The notes beneath the pieces were generated by a model. The model made no database searches, was not told the origin of the DNA, and saw only the letters and a program-made list of their open reading frames with translations. DNA of 64,000 nt from CAZPUS01 sp964589825 (lineage in GTDB: Bacteria; Fibrobacterota; Chitinivibrionia; Chitinivibrionales; WJKA01), in contig CAZPUS010000007.1 of the NCBI GenBank assembly GCA_964589825.1, positions 41,575 to 105,574 on the forward strand, given 5' to 3'. Both the position numbers and the translations under genes were made by a program. The first letter of the stretch is position 1; the number at the start of each line of letters is the position of its first letter. Shown here piece after piece: positions 7,282-16,483 of the stretch.

Positions 7282-10002
7282 TTACTTTTTTTTGCGTGAT
7301 TTGGCTTTTTCGCTGCGCTGCCTGATCGCGGCCTGTGCTGCGGCAAGACGTGCAATCGGCACACGATACGGCGAACAACTGACATAGTTGAGACCGACAT
7401 CGGCAAAAAAGCCTACTGAATCGGGATCTCCACCGTGTTCTCCGCATACACCGCACTTGAGCGTCTTCTTGGTACTGCGACCACGCTCTACCGCTGTTTT
7501 AACCAGCTCTCCGACGCCTTCCTGATCGATGGAGGCAAATGGATCGGCTTTCAGCACTTTTTTGTCGATATATTCGCCCAGAAAGCTGCCGACATCATCT
7601 CGGCTGTAGCCCAGCGTCATCTGGGTCAGGTCATTGGTGCCGAAGGAAAAGAACTGCGCATTTTCAGCGACCTTATCCGCAACGAGTGTCGCACGCGGTA
7701 TCTCGATCATGGTACCGACGGTATATTTCACCTTGGTACCCTTCTGTGCGATCACATCTTCCGCGGTTTCACGAATCACCTCTTCAAGAATGTCGAACTC
7801 TGCCTTGGTACCAATCAGCGGAACCATGATTTCAGGTTGTACATCGACTTTCTTTGCAGCCATATTGCATGCTGCTTCCATAATCGCGCGTGCCTGCATG
7901 CGGCAGATTTCTGGATAACTTATCGAAAGACGACATCCGCGGTGTCCCAGCATAGGATTCATCTCATGCAGTGAATCGACGAGTGTTTTCACTTCGCTCT
8001 CGTTGATTTTCATACGGGATGCCAGCTCTTTCTGACCATCTTTATCCTGGGGCAGGAATTCATGCAGCGGCGGATCGAGAAGACGAATCGTGACCGGATT
8101 GCCGTTCATTGCTTTGAAGATCCCTTCGAAATCCTTACGCTGATAGGGCAACAGTTTTTTAAGCGCTTTTTCTCTTCCGGCAGTATCTCCTGCAAGGATC
8201 ATTTCCCGCATAGCCCAGATACGATCGCCTTCAAAGAACATATGCTCGGTCCGGCACAGTCCGATACCTTCGGCACCGAGTTTGATTGCATCTTCGGCGT
8301 CTTTGGGGGAATCGGCATTGGTACGCACTTTGAGTTTTTTATGTTTGTCGGCCCAGTCCATCACTTCCATAAAAATCTTGTAGTACGGATGGCGTTTCGA
8401 CTTTGCGTCTCCCTTGAGCAGCCCGTTCACTACCGGTGAGGAGGACGTATCGATATGGCCGGAAATCACTTCACCGGTGCTACCGTCCAATGAAATCTCG
8501 TCGCCTTCTTTGAGTCTCTTGTTTCCAACGAGGATGCTCTTTTTCTTTTCGTCAATGGTGAGTTCACCAGCACCAACGATACAGCATTTCCCCCATCCAC
8601 GGGCAACAACCGCGGCGTGGGAAGTCATTCCGCCGGTTGACGTCAGAATCGCTTCTGCCGCCCACATACCGCCAACGTCTTCAGGAGAGGTCTCTTTACG
8701 GCAGAGAATTACTTTTTTGCCGTTTTTATTCCACTCCTCTGCATCCTTTGCATTAAAAACGATTTTTCCGGTCGCAGCACCTGGTCCTGCAGGAAGTCCT
8801 TTTGTCAGCTTTCTCCCTTCCTTGATTGCCGCGTCTTTGGCCTTGGAGTCCAGAATCGGGAACATAAGCTGATTCAGATGCTCGCCTTCGATGCGTTTGA
8901 TCGCCTCTTTCTGATTGATAAGCCCCTCTTTTTCCATGTCGACCGCGATTTTAACTGCTGCAAGTCCGGTACGTTTTCCGGTTCTGGTCTGCAGCATAAA
9001 AAGACGGCCTTCCTGGATGGTGAACTCGACGTCCTGCATGTCTTTATAATGCTTTTCGAGTTTTGTGCGAATCGTCATCAGTTGTTTGTAAATATCGGGC
9101 ATCGCTTTTTTGAGCTGCGCCACCGGTTTTGGAGTACGTATTCCGGCAACCACGTCTTCTCCCTGCGCATCGACAAGGTATTCGCCGTAAAAATCGTTGC
9201 TTCCGTCGGAGGGGTTACGCGTAAACGCCACACCGGTTCCCGATTTTTTCCCCATATTACCGAATACCATTGCCTGGACATTTACACCGGTACCCCGCAA
9301 ACCATCGATCTTATTGATTTTGCGGTACTGAATGGCACGCGGATTATTCCATGACCCGATAACCGCATCGATCGCTTTCTGCAGCTGCTGACGTGCTGCT
9401 GTGGGGAAGGCTTCCTTGACATGCTTTTTGTACACTTTTTTGTATGCGTCAACCACTTCTTTCAGTTCATCGACTTTGAGTTCGGTGTCAAGATTGCGTT
9501 TGTATTTCTTTTTAATTCTTGACAGCTCCTCTTCGAAATGCGCATGTTCCACTCCCATTGCGACATCACCGAACATATTTATGAAACGACGATATGAATC
9601 CCATGCCATACGTTCGTTCCCGGTCTTTTTAGCCAGTCCTTCGACCGCATCATCGTTTAGTCCGAGATTGAGAATCGTATCCATCATACCGGGCATTGAA
9701 ACCGCCGCGCCACTGCGCACCGAAACAAGCAGCGGATTGTCTTTATCACCGAATTTTGCACCCATTTTTTTCTCGAGCGCCTTTATCGCCTTGTCAATCT
9801 CCCCCTGAAGTGTGGAGGGTTTCTTTTTTCCGTGTGAGTAATAGTACTCGCATACTTCAGTAGAAAGGGTGAATCCGGGAGGTACCGGAACCCCGGCATT
9901 CGACATCTCCGCCAGATTGGCACCCTTACCGCCCAACAGCTCCTTCATTGACGAATTTCCTTCGGCCTTTCCCATTCCAAACGAATAGACATATTTGGCC
10001 AT
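7282..10002 (-). CDS. ppdK: Pyruvate, phosphate dikinase
   Basis: Interconverts ATP + phosphate + pyruvate and AMP + PPi + PEP; in anaerobes it often works glycolytically, and the PEP it makes or uses links it to the PTS. The product is 906 residues, the usual length. Seen in order: N-terminal ATP-grasp with KGANLAEM, the swivelling His domain with TGGMTSHAAVVARG (catalytic His), and the PEP/pyruvate barrel with GLCRTEHMF and the active-site Cys motif KCGVCGEHGGDP. The start MAKYVYSFG at 10002 is set by a GGAGG site seven bases upstream; the longer frame to 10071 has no such site. The C-terminus ends in a lysine-rich tail. Confidence 0.96.
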   Translation of the reverse strand: MAKYVYSFGMGKAEGNSSMKELLGGKGANLAEMSNAGVPVPPGFTLSTEVCEYYYSHGKKKPSTLQGEIDKAIKALEKKMGAKFGDKDNPLLVSVRSGAAVSMPGMMDTILNLGLNDDAVEGLAKKTGNERMAWDSYRRFINMFGDVAMGVEHAHFEEELSRIKKKYKRNLDTELKVDELKEVVDAYKKVYKKHVKEAFPTAARQQLQKAIDAVIGSWNNPRAIQYRKINKIDGLRGTGVNVQAMVFGNMGKKSGTGVAFTRNPSDGSNDFYGEYLVDAQGEDVVAGIRTPKPVAQLKKAMPDIYKQLMTIRTKLEKHYKDMQDVEFTIQEGRLFMLQTRTGKRTGLAAVKIAVDMEKEGLINQKEAIKRIEGEHLNQLMFPILDSKAKDAAIKEGRKLTKGLPAGPGAATGKIVFNAKDAEEWNKNGKKVILCRKETSPEDVGGMWAAEAILTSTGGMTSHAAVVARGWGKCCIVGAGELTIDEKKKSILVGNKRLKEGDEISLDGSTGEVISGHIDTSSSPVVNGLLKGDAKSKRHPYYKIFMEVMDWADKHKKLKVRTNADSPKDAEDAIKLGAEGIGLCRTEHMFFEGDRIWAMREMILAGDTAGREKALKKLLPYQRKDFEGIFKAMNGNPVTIRLLDPPLHEFLPQDKDGQKELASRMKINESEVKTLVDSLHEMNPMLGHRGCRLSISYPEICRMQARAIMEAACNMAAKKVDVQPEIMVPLIGTKAEFDILEEVIRETAEDVIAQKGTKVKYTVGTMIEIPRATLVADKVAENAQFFSFGTNDLTQMTLGYSRDDVGSFLGEYIDKKVLKADPFASIDQEGVGELVKTAVERGRSTKKTLKCGVCGEHGGDPDSVGFFADVGLNYVSCSPYRVPIARLAAAQAAIRQRSEKAKSRKKK

Positions 10003-10171
10003 TACATCCTCCAATTTGTTTATGAAATAATACAAATAACTAAAATTGCAGAATCCGTAAAATACATCCATCTAAAATGTATTTTCAAGATGTTGTATTA
10101 AAATTCGTGAAAAAGTAACTTAAAAAGTATATTAATATTGTAAAAAGGTTTCTTTTGACCGGCAAAACGTC
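10003..10171. other. AT-rich divergent intergenic region
   Basis: This 169-nt stretch separates the divergent starts of ppdK and the GH57-like gene. It is clearly richer in A+T than its flanks and must hold both promoters. I cannot assign exact -35/-10 elements with confidence. Confidence 0.4.
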
Positions 10172-12085
10172 ATGAAACGAAACAATATCGCACTCGTACT
10201 GCAGCCATTCAAAAATTCAGTGGTAGACGAGTTAAAACTTAAAACGCTGTGTAATGCGTTTGCCTCGGATATGCTTTCGGCGCTTTCGCGATTCACGAAT
10301 TTGCGCTGGAATATCGTGCTGCCCGGGTATATGCTGGACTACATCAGCCAGAAAAATCTGCTCTCCCTTCGATCTTTGATACAACAAGAAACCGCGGAGA
10401 TGCTGACGACAGGATATACGGAACCGTTTCTCAGTCTCTCTCCTCAGTGGTTACTGCTGCACAATATACAACGCAGCATCGACCTTTTCCACGACAAACT
10501 CGGCATAAAGCCTCGTGGATACCTTCCCCCGTTTTCGAATTGGGAACCTTCCTGTATTGCCACGCTCAATGAAGCCGGAATGAGTTATGCAGTGCTTTCG
10601 AACGTGGTTTTCCCGCTCGAGAACAGGTATACCAATGGCTACTGGACAACAGAGCATCTCGGTGATTCCACGACTATCATTCCATCTCATACCGTCAAGC
10701 TCTCCGGTCATCCGATCACGTTTCACGCATCCCTGGAAGCGGCCATTCTGCATGCAAGAAGAAATCAGGTGCCTTGTATAAAATTGCTTATTGATATTAC
10801 AAAAACCAGTAAAACCGCTCTCGCCGACAGAATCGCGACCGCTGCACACTTTTTTGAAAACAACCTTCTTAACCTTCACCCCCTGACATTCGAAGAGCTG
10901 CTCACGCTCAATTCAGCTGCAGGGATTCAGTACCTTCCGCAGAGTCTTGTAATACGGCGCGATGCACCCGAACGTATTTCTTATTTCAAAAACCATCTCT
11001 TCAGCTATGAACAAATCGGCATCCTGCACAGAAAACTGATGGAAATCGCCCGCAGCGCGTCAAAAATCGCCAACAAAAAGCAACAGAAACGAATTCTTGA
11101 TCTGCTGTACTGGGCGCAGGATATTAACTGCTTTCTTCCCGGTGATTCAAGCGGATTTATCAGTCCTGTTCATCGCCTGTGGAGTTATGAGAAAATGATC
11201 AGGACCGAAATGCTGCACTACTCGATTGACAATGTGTCGGGCGGGCAGATTAAAATATTCGATTTTTTCAAAAACGGTATGAAGACATTGACCATGTCAA
11301 ATAAAAAGCTCAAGCTGTATATCCACTATCAGAGCGGGGGATCGATTTTCGGTCTGGACTACCGGCCTATGCATTTGAATCTGAATGCCACCTACAGCAG
11401 CAACAGTTCATCCCGTCCCGATATAATCGTCCCCGGAAAGTCAAAATCGTGCTTTGTCGACCGTCTTCTTCTGCCATCTGTTACCAGAGCCGATTATATC
11501 AACAGGCGTTTCGCAGAACAAAGTGACGCATATTGCGGAAAATACGACTATGATGTCACACGAAATTCGCGTTCCATGAAATCGCTTCTAAAATATAACG
11601 GCTCGTTTTGCCAGCAGAAAAAACGATTTCCGATAACCATCGAAAAGGCGTTTACACTTCAGGAAAAAAATCCTCTGTTCTCTTTTAGTTATCAACTGTA
11701 CAACCTCTCCCTTTCACCACTGCACTTTCGTCTTGCCATCGAGCTTAACTTTATGTTTCCCGGGGTGTTACGAAACGAGGCTTTTGCTTTTTCGGACAAA
11801 AAAAAATACACCCTCAGCAACTGTGCATTTACCTACTCCAATACGTCTAAATGGCGGATAGAAGACCGGATGACCGGTCTGAGGCTTATATTCGCTACGG
11901 TTAAGCCCCTTGACATATGGATATACGATTTTCGGCGTGAAGATCCCTCCCTTCAGCAATACCAGGGTACCGCAATCATTCTTACCACCTGCATCCATGC
12001 AAAAGAAAATATCGACTGGTCCCTTACCGGAAATATCACTTTTAAGCAGGATCAGCAGAAGGTGACGTCATTCGATGAAATCTGA
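10172..12085 (+). CDS. GH57-like 4-alpha-glucanotransferase homologue, probably inactive
   Basis: A 637-residue cytoplasmic protein built like GH57 4-alpha-glucanotransferases, with a catalytic-barrel-like half (1-300) and DUF1925/DUF1926-like beta domains (C-terminal FRLAIELNFMFPG). Family blocks survive: GYTEPFLSLSP, GIKPRGYLPP, LNEAGMSYAVLS and NGYWTTEHLG. However the N-terminal HNHQP metal/substrate motif is replaced by VLQP, and the nucleophile block ERVWEP reads FSNWEP, so the catalytic Glu position is Phe. A clear acid/base DGEKFG segment is also missing. It may bind glycan without cleaving it. The last 11 nt overlap the STAS gene. Confidence 0.7.
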   Translation: MKRNNIALVLQPFKNSVVDELKLKTLCNAFASDMLSALSRFTNLRWNIVLPGYMLDYISQKNLLSLRSLIQQETAEMLTTGYTEPFLSLSPQWLLLHNIQRSIDLFHDKLGIKPRGYLPPFSNWEPSCIATLNEAGMSYAVLSNVVFPLENRYTNGYWTTEHLGDSTTIIPSHTVKLSGHPITFHASLEAAILHARRNQVPCIKLLIDITKTSKTALADRIATAAHFFENNLLNLHPLTFEELLTLNSAAGIQYLPQSLVIRRDAPERISYFKNHLFSYEQIGILHRKLMEIARSASKIANKKQQKRILDLLYWAQDINCFLPGDSSGFISPVHRLWSYEKMIRTEMLHYSIDNVSGGQIKIFDFFKNGMKTLTMSNKKLKLYIHYQSGGSIFGLDYRPMHLNLNATYSSNSSSRPDIIVPGKSKSCFVDRLLLPSVTRADYINRRFAEQSDAYCGKYDYDVTRNSRSMKSLLKYNGSFCQQKKRFPITIEKAFTLQEKNPLFSFSYQLYNLSLSPLHFRLAIELNFMFPGVLRNEAFAFSDKKKYTLSNCAFTYSNTSKWRIEDRMTGLRLIFATVKPLDIWIYDFRREDPSLQQYQGTAIILTTCIHAKENIDWSLTGNITFKQDQQKVTSFDEI

Positions 12086-12698
12086 AAACCTCGACATTGT
12101 CATTGAAAAAAAGGGACGTGCAACGTGGATCTATCTGCACGGCGCATTTCATGTCGAGGAGATGCCGAATATTACGAGCAAGATCGACAAACTCCTCTCT
12201 GACGGAAATGCGCTTATCATAGTGAATATGGAAGAAGTCACCACAATCGATTCCTCGGTAGTAAAATCATTCCTCACGCTACTCAACAATGTACGGGAAA
12301 AGGGTGGTGAACTCAAGCTTGTTTTTCAAAATCCGCAACTATGGCATATGTTCACGCCTTACAGATTGCTGTTCACGATTTACCCGGACGAAAAAAGCGC
12401 AGCCGCCCACGGTATTTTCGGCAGACTCAGACAACGGGGAAAAACGCTTCGACGAAAGACCGGCGTACGTCTTTCCGGCTCACTCGCGATTTTTATTCTT
12501 GCCATCCTTTGCGGATGGTTTATTACCCTTGCCATTATTATTCACATGCAGCATCAGCGAATCGAAACGCAACTATCCCGTATAGAGGAACTGAAAAAAT
12601 GGAAACAACACACCCGCATTGAAATGGAAGAGCTACGCACACAGATAAAGCCGATTAAAGATCTGGGACTTATCCCGGATACACTCGAATCCCCGTGA
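12075..12698 (+). CDS. Membrane-anchored STAS domain protein with coiled coil
   Basis: A 207-residue protein. Residues 1-100 form a STAS (anti-sigma-factor-antagonist) fold with the phospho-acceptor motif TTIDSSVVKSFL near residues 55-66. One membrane helix (about 137-160, AIFILAILCGWFITLAIII) and a charged coiled coil of about 40 residues follow. Ordinary SpoIIAA-type antagonists are soluble, so the membrane anchor and the periplasm-facing coil are unusual. It overlaps the genes on both sides (11 nt with the GH57-like gene, ATGA with the transglycosylase). This suggests a membrane complex that passes a cytoplasmic phospho-switch signal to cell-wall remodelling; that role is inference. Confidence 0.75.
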   Translation: MKSENLDIVIEKKGRATWIYLHGAFHVEEMPNITSKIDKLLSDGNALIIVNMEEVTTIDSSVVKSFLTLLNNVREKGGELKLVFQNPQLWHMFTPYRLLFTIYPDEKSAAAHGIFGRLRQRGKTLRRKTGVRLSGSLAIFILAILCGWFITLAIIIHMQHQRIETQLSRIEELKKWKQHTRIEMEELRTQIKPIKDLGLIPDTLESP

Positions 12699-13528
12699 TG
12701 AGGGAATACAATACTGCTGTTACCATGAAACGCATTAGACAAAGATTTAGCCGATTCCTGATAGTTCACGGCAGACGTGTGTGGGTATCCGAATTTTTTA
12801 GTTTACTTTTTATCGCGTTCGTTGCACTCGTTCTTTTGAGCGAAACAGGTATTCTTCTCTACAAATCATTTCGTGTTGCATCTATAAACGACAGATTACT
12901 TGCGTTGCAGCTGGAAAAAATTCCGTTGCGTCATAGACTTGAAAAGTTTCGCAGTGCCCACAGAGTATTCAGGGAAAAACAAAACATTTCCGGCGCGATC
13001 GATCGTCTAACCCACGGACGGATCGACTCTCTTACCCGAAAACGACTTATAGATCTGGTATACAAAAACAGTCAGCGGTTCGGCTACGATCCCCTTCTGG
13101 TAATGGCGGTTATAAAAGTGGAAAGCTCGTTCGATCCTCACGCACTCGGTCGCTATAAAAGCGGTGAACTGAGCGGGGCGATGGGCCTTATGCAGCTCAA
13201 GCTTCCCGCTGCCAAGGAAGCGGCCCGCAAAATCGGCATGCAGTTCCACGGGTACAGGGACCTGTTCAAGCCGGAACGAAACATCATTCTCGGCATCACG
13301 TATCTTACTATGATGATATCCCGTTTCCGCAGCCTCAAACTCGGTATACTTGCCTATAACCAGGGGCCGGGCACTATATCACACGCCATCAGAAACGATC
13401 ACAATCTCTCGATTTCGTATTACCGTAAAGTGATCGACAGTTACTATCATCTCAAGAATGCGATTCAAAGCGATCCTGCCCATAAAGAATCATTTCTTTC
13501 ACTACAGTCATCTTTGAATAAAAGGTAG
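12695..13528 (+). CDS. Membrane-anchored lytic transglycosylase (SLT family)
   Basis: Cleaves peptidoglycan between MurNAc and GlcNAc with 1,6-anhydro product formation. The 277-residue protein has an N-terminal membrane anchor (about 33-55), a basic helical linker and an SLT domain from about residue 115. The catalytic Glu is near residue 142 in VIKVESSFDP. GAMGLMQL and LGILAYNQGPG complete the motif set. The ATG overlaps the STAS stop (ATGA), so translation is coupled; a second Met eleven codons in is an alternative start. It probably works in the periplasm together with the STAS protein's outer coil. Confidence 0.88.
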   Translation: MMREYNTAVTMKRIRQRFSRFLIVHGRRVWVSEFFSLLFIAFVALVLLSETGILLYKSFRVASINDRLLALQLEKIPLRHRLEKFRSAHRVFREKQNISGAIDRLTHGRIDSLTRKRLIDLVYKNSQRFGYDPLLVMAVIKVESSFDPHALGRYKSGELSGAMGLMQLKLPAAKEAARKIGMQFHGYRDLFKPERNIILGITYLTMMISRFRSLKLGILAYNQGPGTISHAIRNDHNLSISYYRKVIDSYYHLKNAIQSDPAHKESFLSLQSSLNKR

Positions 13529-13533
13529 GAACT

Positions 13534-13815
13534 ATGCTGAAAAGGTTACTCCACGTCATTCTACTTTTCTGCGATTTTGTTGTCGTACCGGTTGCTGTCT
13601 ACAATTACCGGGCGGTTCAGCTGCTTAGTCAACACACAGAGGCTTCATTTTCTTGGTTTCAGTTCTGGTTTACCCACATTGGTTTTCTTTGTTTACTCGC
13701 TTTTCTTACTGTGTTCGAATTCCGCGGAGCGCTTCTCACCTACATTCTGCGGATCTGGTTCGGTGTTGCCGTTATCGGATTTATCATCGGTTTATTCATC
13801 CCCATCGGGGTTTAA
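13534..13815 (+). CDS. Small three-helix membrane protein, unknown
   Basis: A 93-residue hydrophobic protein with three predicted helices (about 5-22, 43-61, 70-90). The ribosome site AGGAA overlaps the stop codon of the transglycosylase gene five nucleotides earlier, so it is the last member of that operon. I do not recognise the family. Its 3' end overlaps the convergent GrpB-like gene by 20 nt. Confidence 0.6.
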   Translation: MLKRLLHVILLFCDFVVVPVAVYNYRAVQLLSQHTEASFSWFQFWFTHIGFLCLLAFLTVFEFRGALLTYILRIWFGVAVIGFIIGLFIPIGV

Positions 13816-14392
13816 GCGATAACGAACGGGCTTTCGTAACCGCATCCCGTATAAATCCGGTTTTCGCATTTGTATACCCTTCCCTGTCATTTCTGTAACG
13901 ACTCGCCAGGTCGGTTTTTAATCGCTCATACGCACGGGCCGCTTCTTTATCGGTTCGCAGATATTCACAAAACCAGAGCTCATCCCAGTCGTCGAGATAT
14001 CTGACATGAATATGAATGGTTTGTCCCTCAAACCCGTGTATCGTATACCCTTTTACATACATCATATGCGGAGGCGGATTTTCGGGACGCGGGATATAAT
14101 GATACCCCGCACGCCTTAGCCGGGAAATCAACTCCCTGTCGGGCACGGATACCGACACCTCGAGCAAAATGTCGACTATCGGTTTTGCCTTCAGCCCCAC
14201 GACCGACGTACTGCCGATATGCGTAATCCGTTCAATCTCTCCCGGCGAGAACAACTGTTGCAGGTATTTCTTTTCGGATAGGAACGCGGTTATCCACCCG
14301 GAATCGTATTCCCGAAGACGGATCGGGAACAGCATACCCAGCTCTGCCGGCGTCATTTCATCCAATCGGGAAGAATTATCGGGATCATGCAC
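13796..14392 (-). CDS. GrpB-like nucleotidyltransferase-fold protein
   Basis: A 198-residue member of the GrpB/Dephospho-CoA-kinase-associated family with a nucleotidyltransferase-like fold. The signature ITHIGSTSVVGLKAKPIVDILLEV occupies residues about 55-78, followed by HMMYVKGY and HIHVRYL. The function is unsettled; some relatives are linked to glutamate-rich protein or CoA metabolism in annotation only. It is translated from within the 3' end of the dynamin-like gene (8-nt overlap), so the two are co-expressed. Confidence 0.85.
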   Translation of the reverse strand: MHDPDNSSRLDEMTPAELGMLFPIRLREYDSGWITAFLSEKKYLQQLFSPGEIERITHIGSTSVVGLKAKPIVDILLEVSVSVPDRELISRLRRAGYHYIPRPENPPPHMMYVKGYTIHGFEGQTIHIHVRYLDDWDELWFCEYLRTDKEAARAYERLKTDLASRYRNDREGYTNAKTGFIRDAVTKARSLSLKPRWG

Positions 14393-16148
14393 GTAAATGT
14401 TCCTCTACTTCACCAAACTGAACGTCAAGCTGCGCGACATGGTCCATTTGCTCTTGTAAAGGCTGCATTTTTTCCCCTTCCAACGCGTCTTTATGAATAC
14501 AAGCTGTCTCAATATCTTCGTACAACCGTGAATAGAGCGATTGCATCGACTCTTGCAGATGGTTTAATTTTGCCGTTACATCCTCCTTTACCCGATTGCA
14601 AAGCGTTTCTATCGAATCGGCACAGAATGTATGAAGCGTAGACTGGACATACTGCGAAAACCACGACGACGCACTCCCGAACAACCTCTTCATAAAAGGA
14701 AGAGCCATCTGTACCGGAATCTCTTCTGTATCGGGCGGCACCCCCTCGAATTGCTGCGCCGGGGCCACTCTTTGTGTAAGCTGTACGATTTCTTCCTGAT
14801 ATGTCTGTGCCTGTTCCCGTATCAATCCCGCATTTTCATCGACTTTTTGCCTGAATTGTGTTAACCGGGCATTTACGTATTCATTAAACGGCCCATGAAG
14901 TGAGGCCTTTATCGCTTCGAACACATTTTCATGCAGCTGATAAAACAGCGCCGGAAACGACACCCGCACCGTTTTTATAGCGTTTGCAATCCCACCGGCC
15001 TGTGCAATTGAATTAAAATAGTCCTGAAGACGATAGTCGCAGTCGCTTTTTTTACGCTCTGCGGCCCGATCGACGTACTGACAAAGTGTTTCGATATATC
15101 CGGCCACTGCTTCGCTTTCTTCTTTTGCACTTGCTTCAACATTCCTGCAGATCTGCTGCCTTTGTTTTTGCGCGGCATGGCAGGATTCTATAGCCGCATT
15201 GAATTCATCCCGTTCTTTCTGCAAGCCTCGACGGATATGCAGTACGGCGTCCCTGAATTTCTTGTTAAGAGCCCATGAAAGCACAAAATATTTCTCTTTG
15301 CGGATAAATTCCTGCAGCGCGTGTTCGACTCGATGCATCCCGGACTCTTTCCAGCGTATTTCCCGGTCTCCTTCTTCTTCAGTAGACTGCAGCACACTGA
15401 CGGGGAAAATGTTTTCACTATCTATATAACCAAAATTTTTGCTGATGGTTGAGTGAATGAATTCCCGTATTTTTTTATGCTCGTGTGCACCGAGAAGATC
15501 TATCTTATTATAAATAAAATAGACTCGGGGCACATAGGTATATACCTGTTTGAGAAACTCTATCTCCATCTGCGTAATCGGCAAATCGGCACTGAGCAGA
15601 AAAAAAGCAGCATCGCATTCACACAACATCTCTACAGTACGCTGTGTATTATGAATATACGTGGAGCCGAATCCCGGGGTATCGATTATCTGAGTGCCGT
15701 TTTCAAGAAGCGGTGAAGGGGCATAGACATGCACCTCTTCAACGCAGCAGCGATTGTTAGGGTTTTGTTCCTCGGTTACGTAGGTACATAAAAGATCTGT
15801 AATTTCATCCCTGTCATCATACACCTCTTTGTCAGGGGTGTCATTGTAAAAACGTATCGAGACACCTTCCCGCGATCCATAGGTGATAAATGTAGGCACA
15901 TTCGTAAGCGGCAGTACAGATGAAGGAAGAGTAGTGGTACCAAGCAATGCATTGATAAAGCTGCTTTTTCCCCTGTTGAATTGACCAAGCACCGCAAAGT
16001 GCAGTCTTCCGTGAGCGAGTCGTTGCTTCAGCTCTTCGATTTCTTTTACATAAGCCGCATACCCCTCTCCGGGAAGCCGGGAACACAGAGAGAGCGCATA
16101 GTCGATTATTTCATCAATCGATGCATTCTGAGAAAGCTGCTCATTCAT
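14385..16148 (-). CDS. Bacterial dynamin-like GTPase
   Basis: A 587-residue dynamin-family protein. The GTPase domain shows G1 GQFNRGKSSF at residues 55-64, a G2 threonine in LTNVPTFITYG, G3 DTPGFGS (near 155) and G4 YNKIDLLG (near 213). It is followed by about 350 residues of helical, coiled-coil-rich sequence with a hydrophobic patch near 385-410 that may be the membrane paddle. Such proteins bind and remodel the inner membrane, for example under stress. No second paired dynamin gene is adjacent, unlike many LeoAB/DynAB loci; the only coupled partner is the GrpB-like gene. Confidence 0.88.
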   Translation of the reverse strand: MNEQLSQNASIDEIIDYALSLCSRLPGEGYAAYVKEIEELKQRLAHGRLHFAVLGQFNRGKSSFINALLGTTTLPSSVLPLTNVPTFITYGSREGVSIRFYNDTPDKEVYDDRDEITDLLCTYVTEEQNPNNRCCVEEVHVYAPSPLLENGTQIIDTPGFGSTYIHNTQRTVEMLCECDAAFFLLSADLPITQMEIEFLKQVYTYVPRVYFIYNKIDLLGAHEHKKIREFIHSTISKNFGYIDSENIFPVSVLQSTEEEGDREIRWKESGMHRVEHALQEFIRKEKYFVLSWALNKKFRDAVLHIRRGLQKERDEFNAAIESCHAAQKQRQQICRNVEASAKEESEAVAGYIETLCQYVDRAAERKKSDCDYRLQDYFNSIAQAGGIANAIKTVRVSFPALFYQLHENVFEAIKASLHGPFNEYVNARLTQFRQKVDENAGLIREQAQTYQEEIVQLTQRVAPAQQFEGVPPDTEEIPVQMALPFMKRLFGSASSWFSQYVQSTLHTFCADSIETLCNRVKEDVTAKLNHLQESMQSLYSRLYEDIETACIHKDALEGEKMQPLQEQMDHVAQLDVQFGEVEEHLRA

Positions 16149-16483
16149 AAATCAACCAGTACACTTATAGGAAGCTTATCTGCGCGATTTTATCCTAAAA
16201 AAACTGCTGCCAGTCAGCACGGCACATCGCAGTTTTCGTCAAAACATTCGCTCAGTTTTAATGAAAAAAAATCCACGTATACCTGCGGATATACCACCAG
16301 GTAACGCATACTCCTTTAAAACCTTTCTTTTCGTACATAAGTACCATCTACATTCACAAACCGGAATTTTTCACCGATACGATTATACAAATACGAACAA
16401 CGGCATCGATAATGGATCAATCCGTCATCAATCTCACGGTCCTCTTTTTTCGCCGTAATACACCTGCATATTACTAACATGCA
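16149..16483. other. Gene-free interval with a degenerate dispersed element
   Basis: These 335 nt between aroB and the dynamin-like gene hold no convincing coding frame. At 16180-16259 on the plus strand there is a shortened copy of the dispersed element described at 44961 and 50600: the left end CTGCGCGATTTTATCC, the CTGCTGCC core, then directly the right-hand portion starting CAGCACGGC. The rest shows nothing I can name. Confidence 0.5.
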
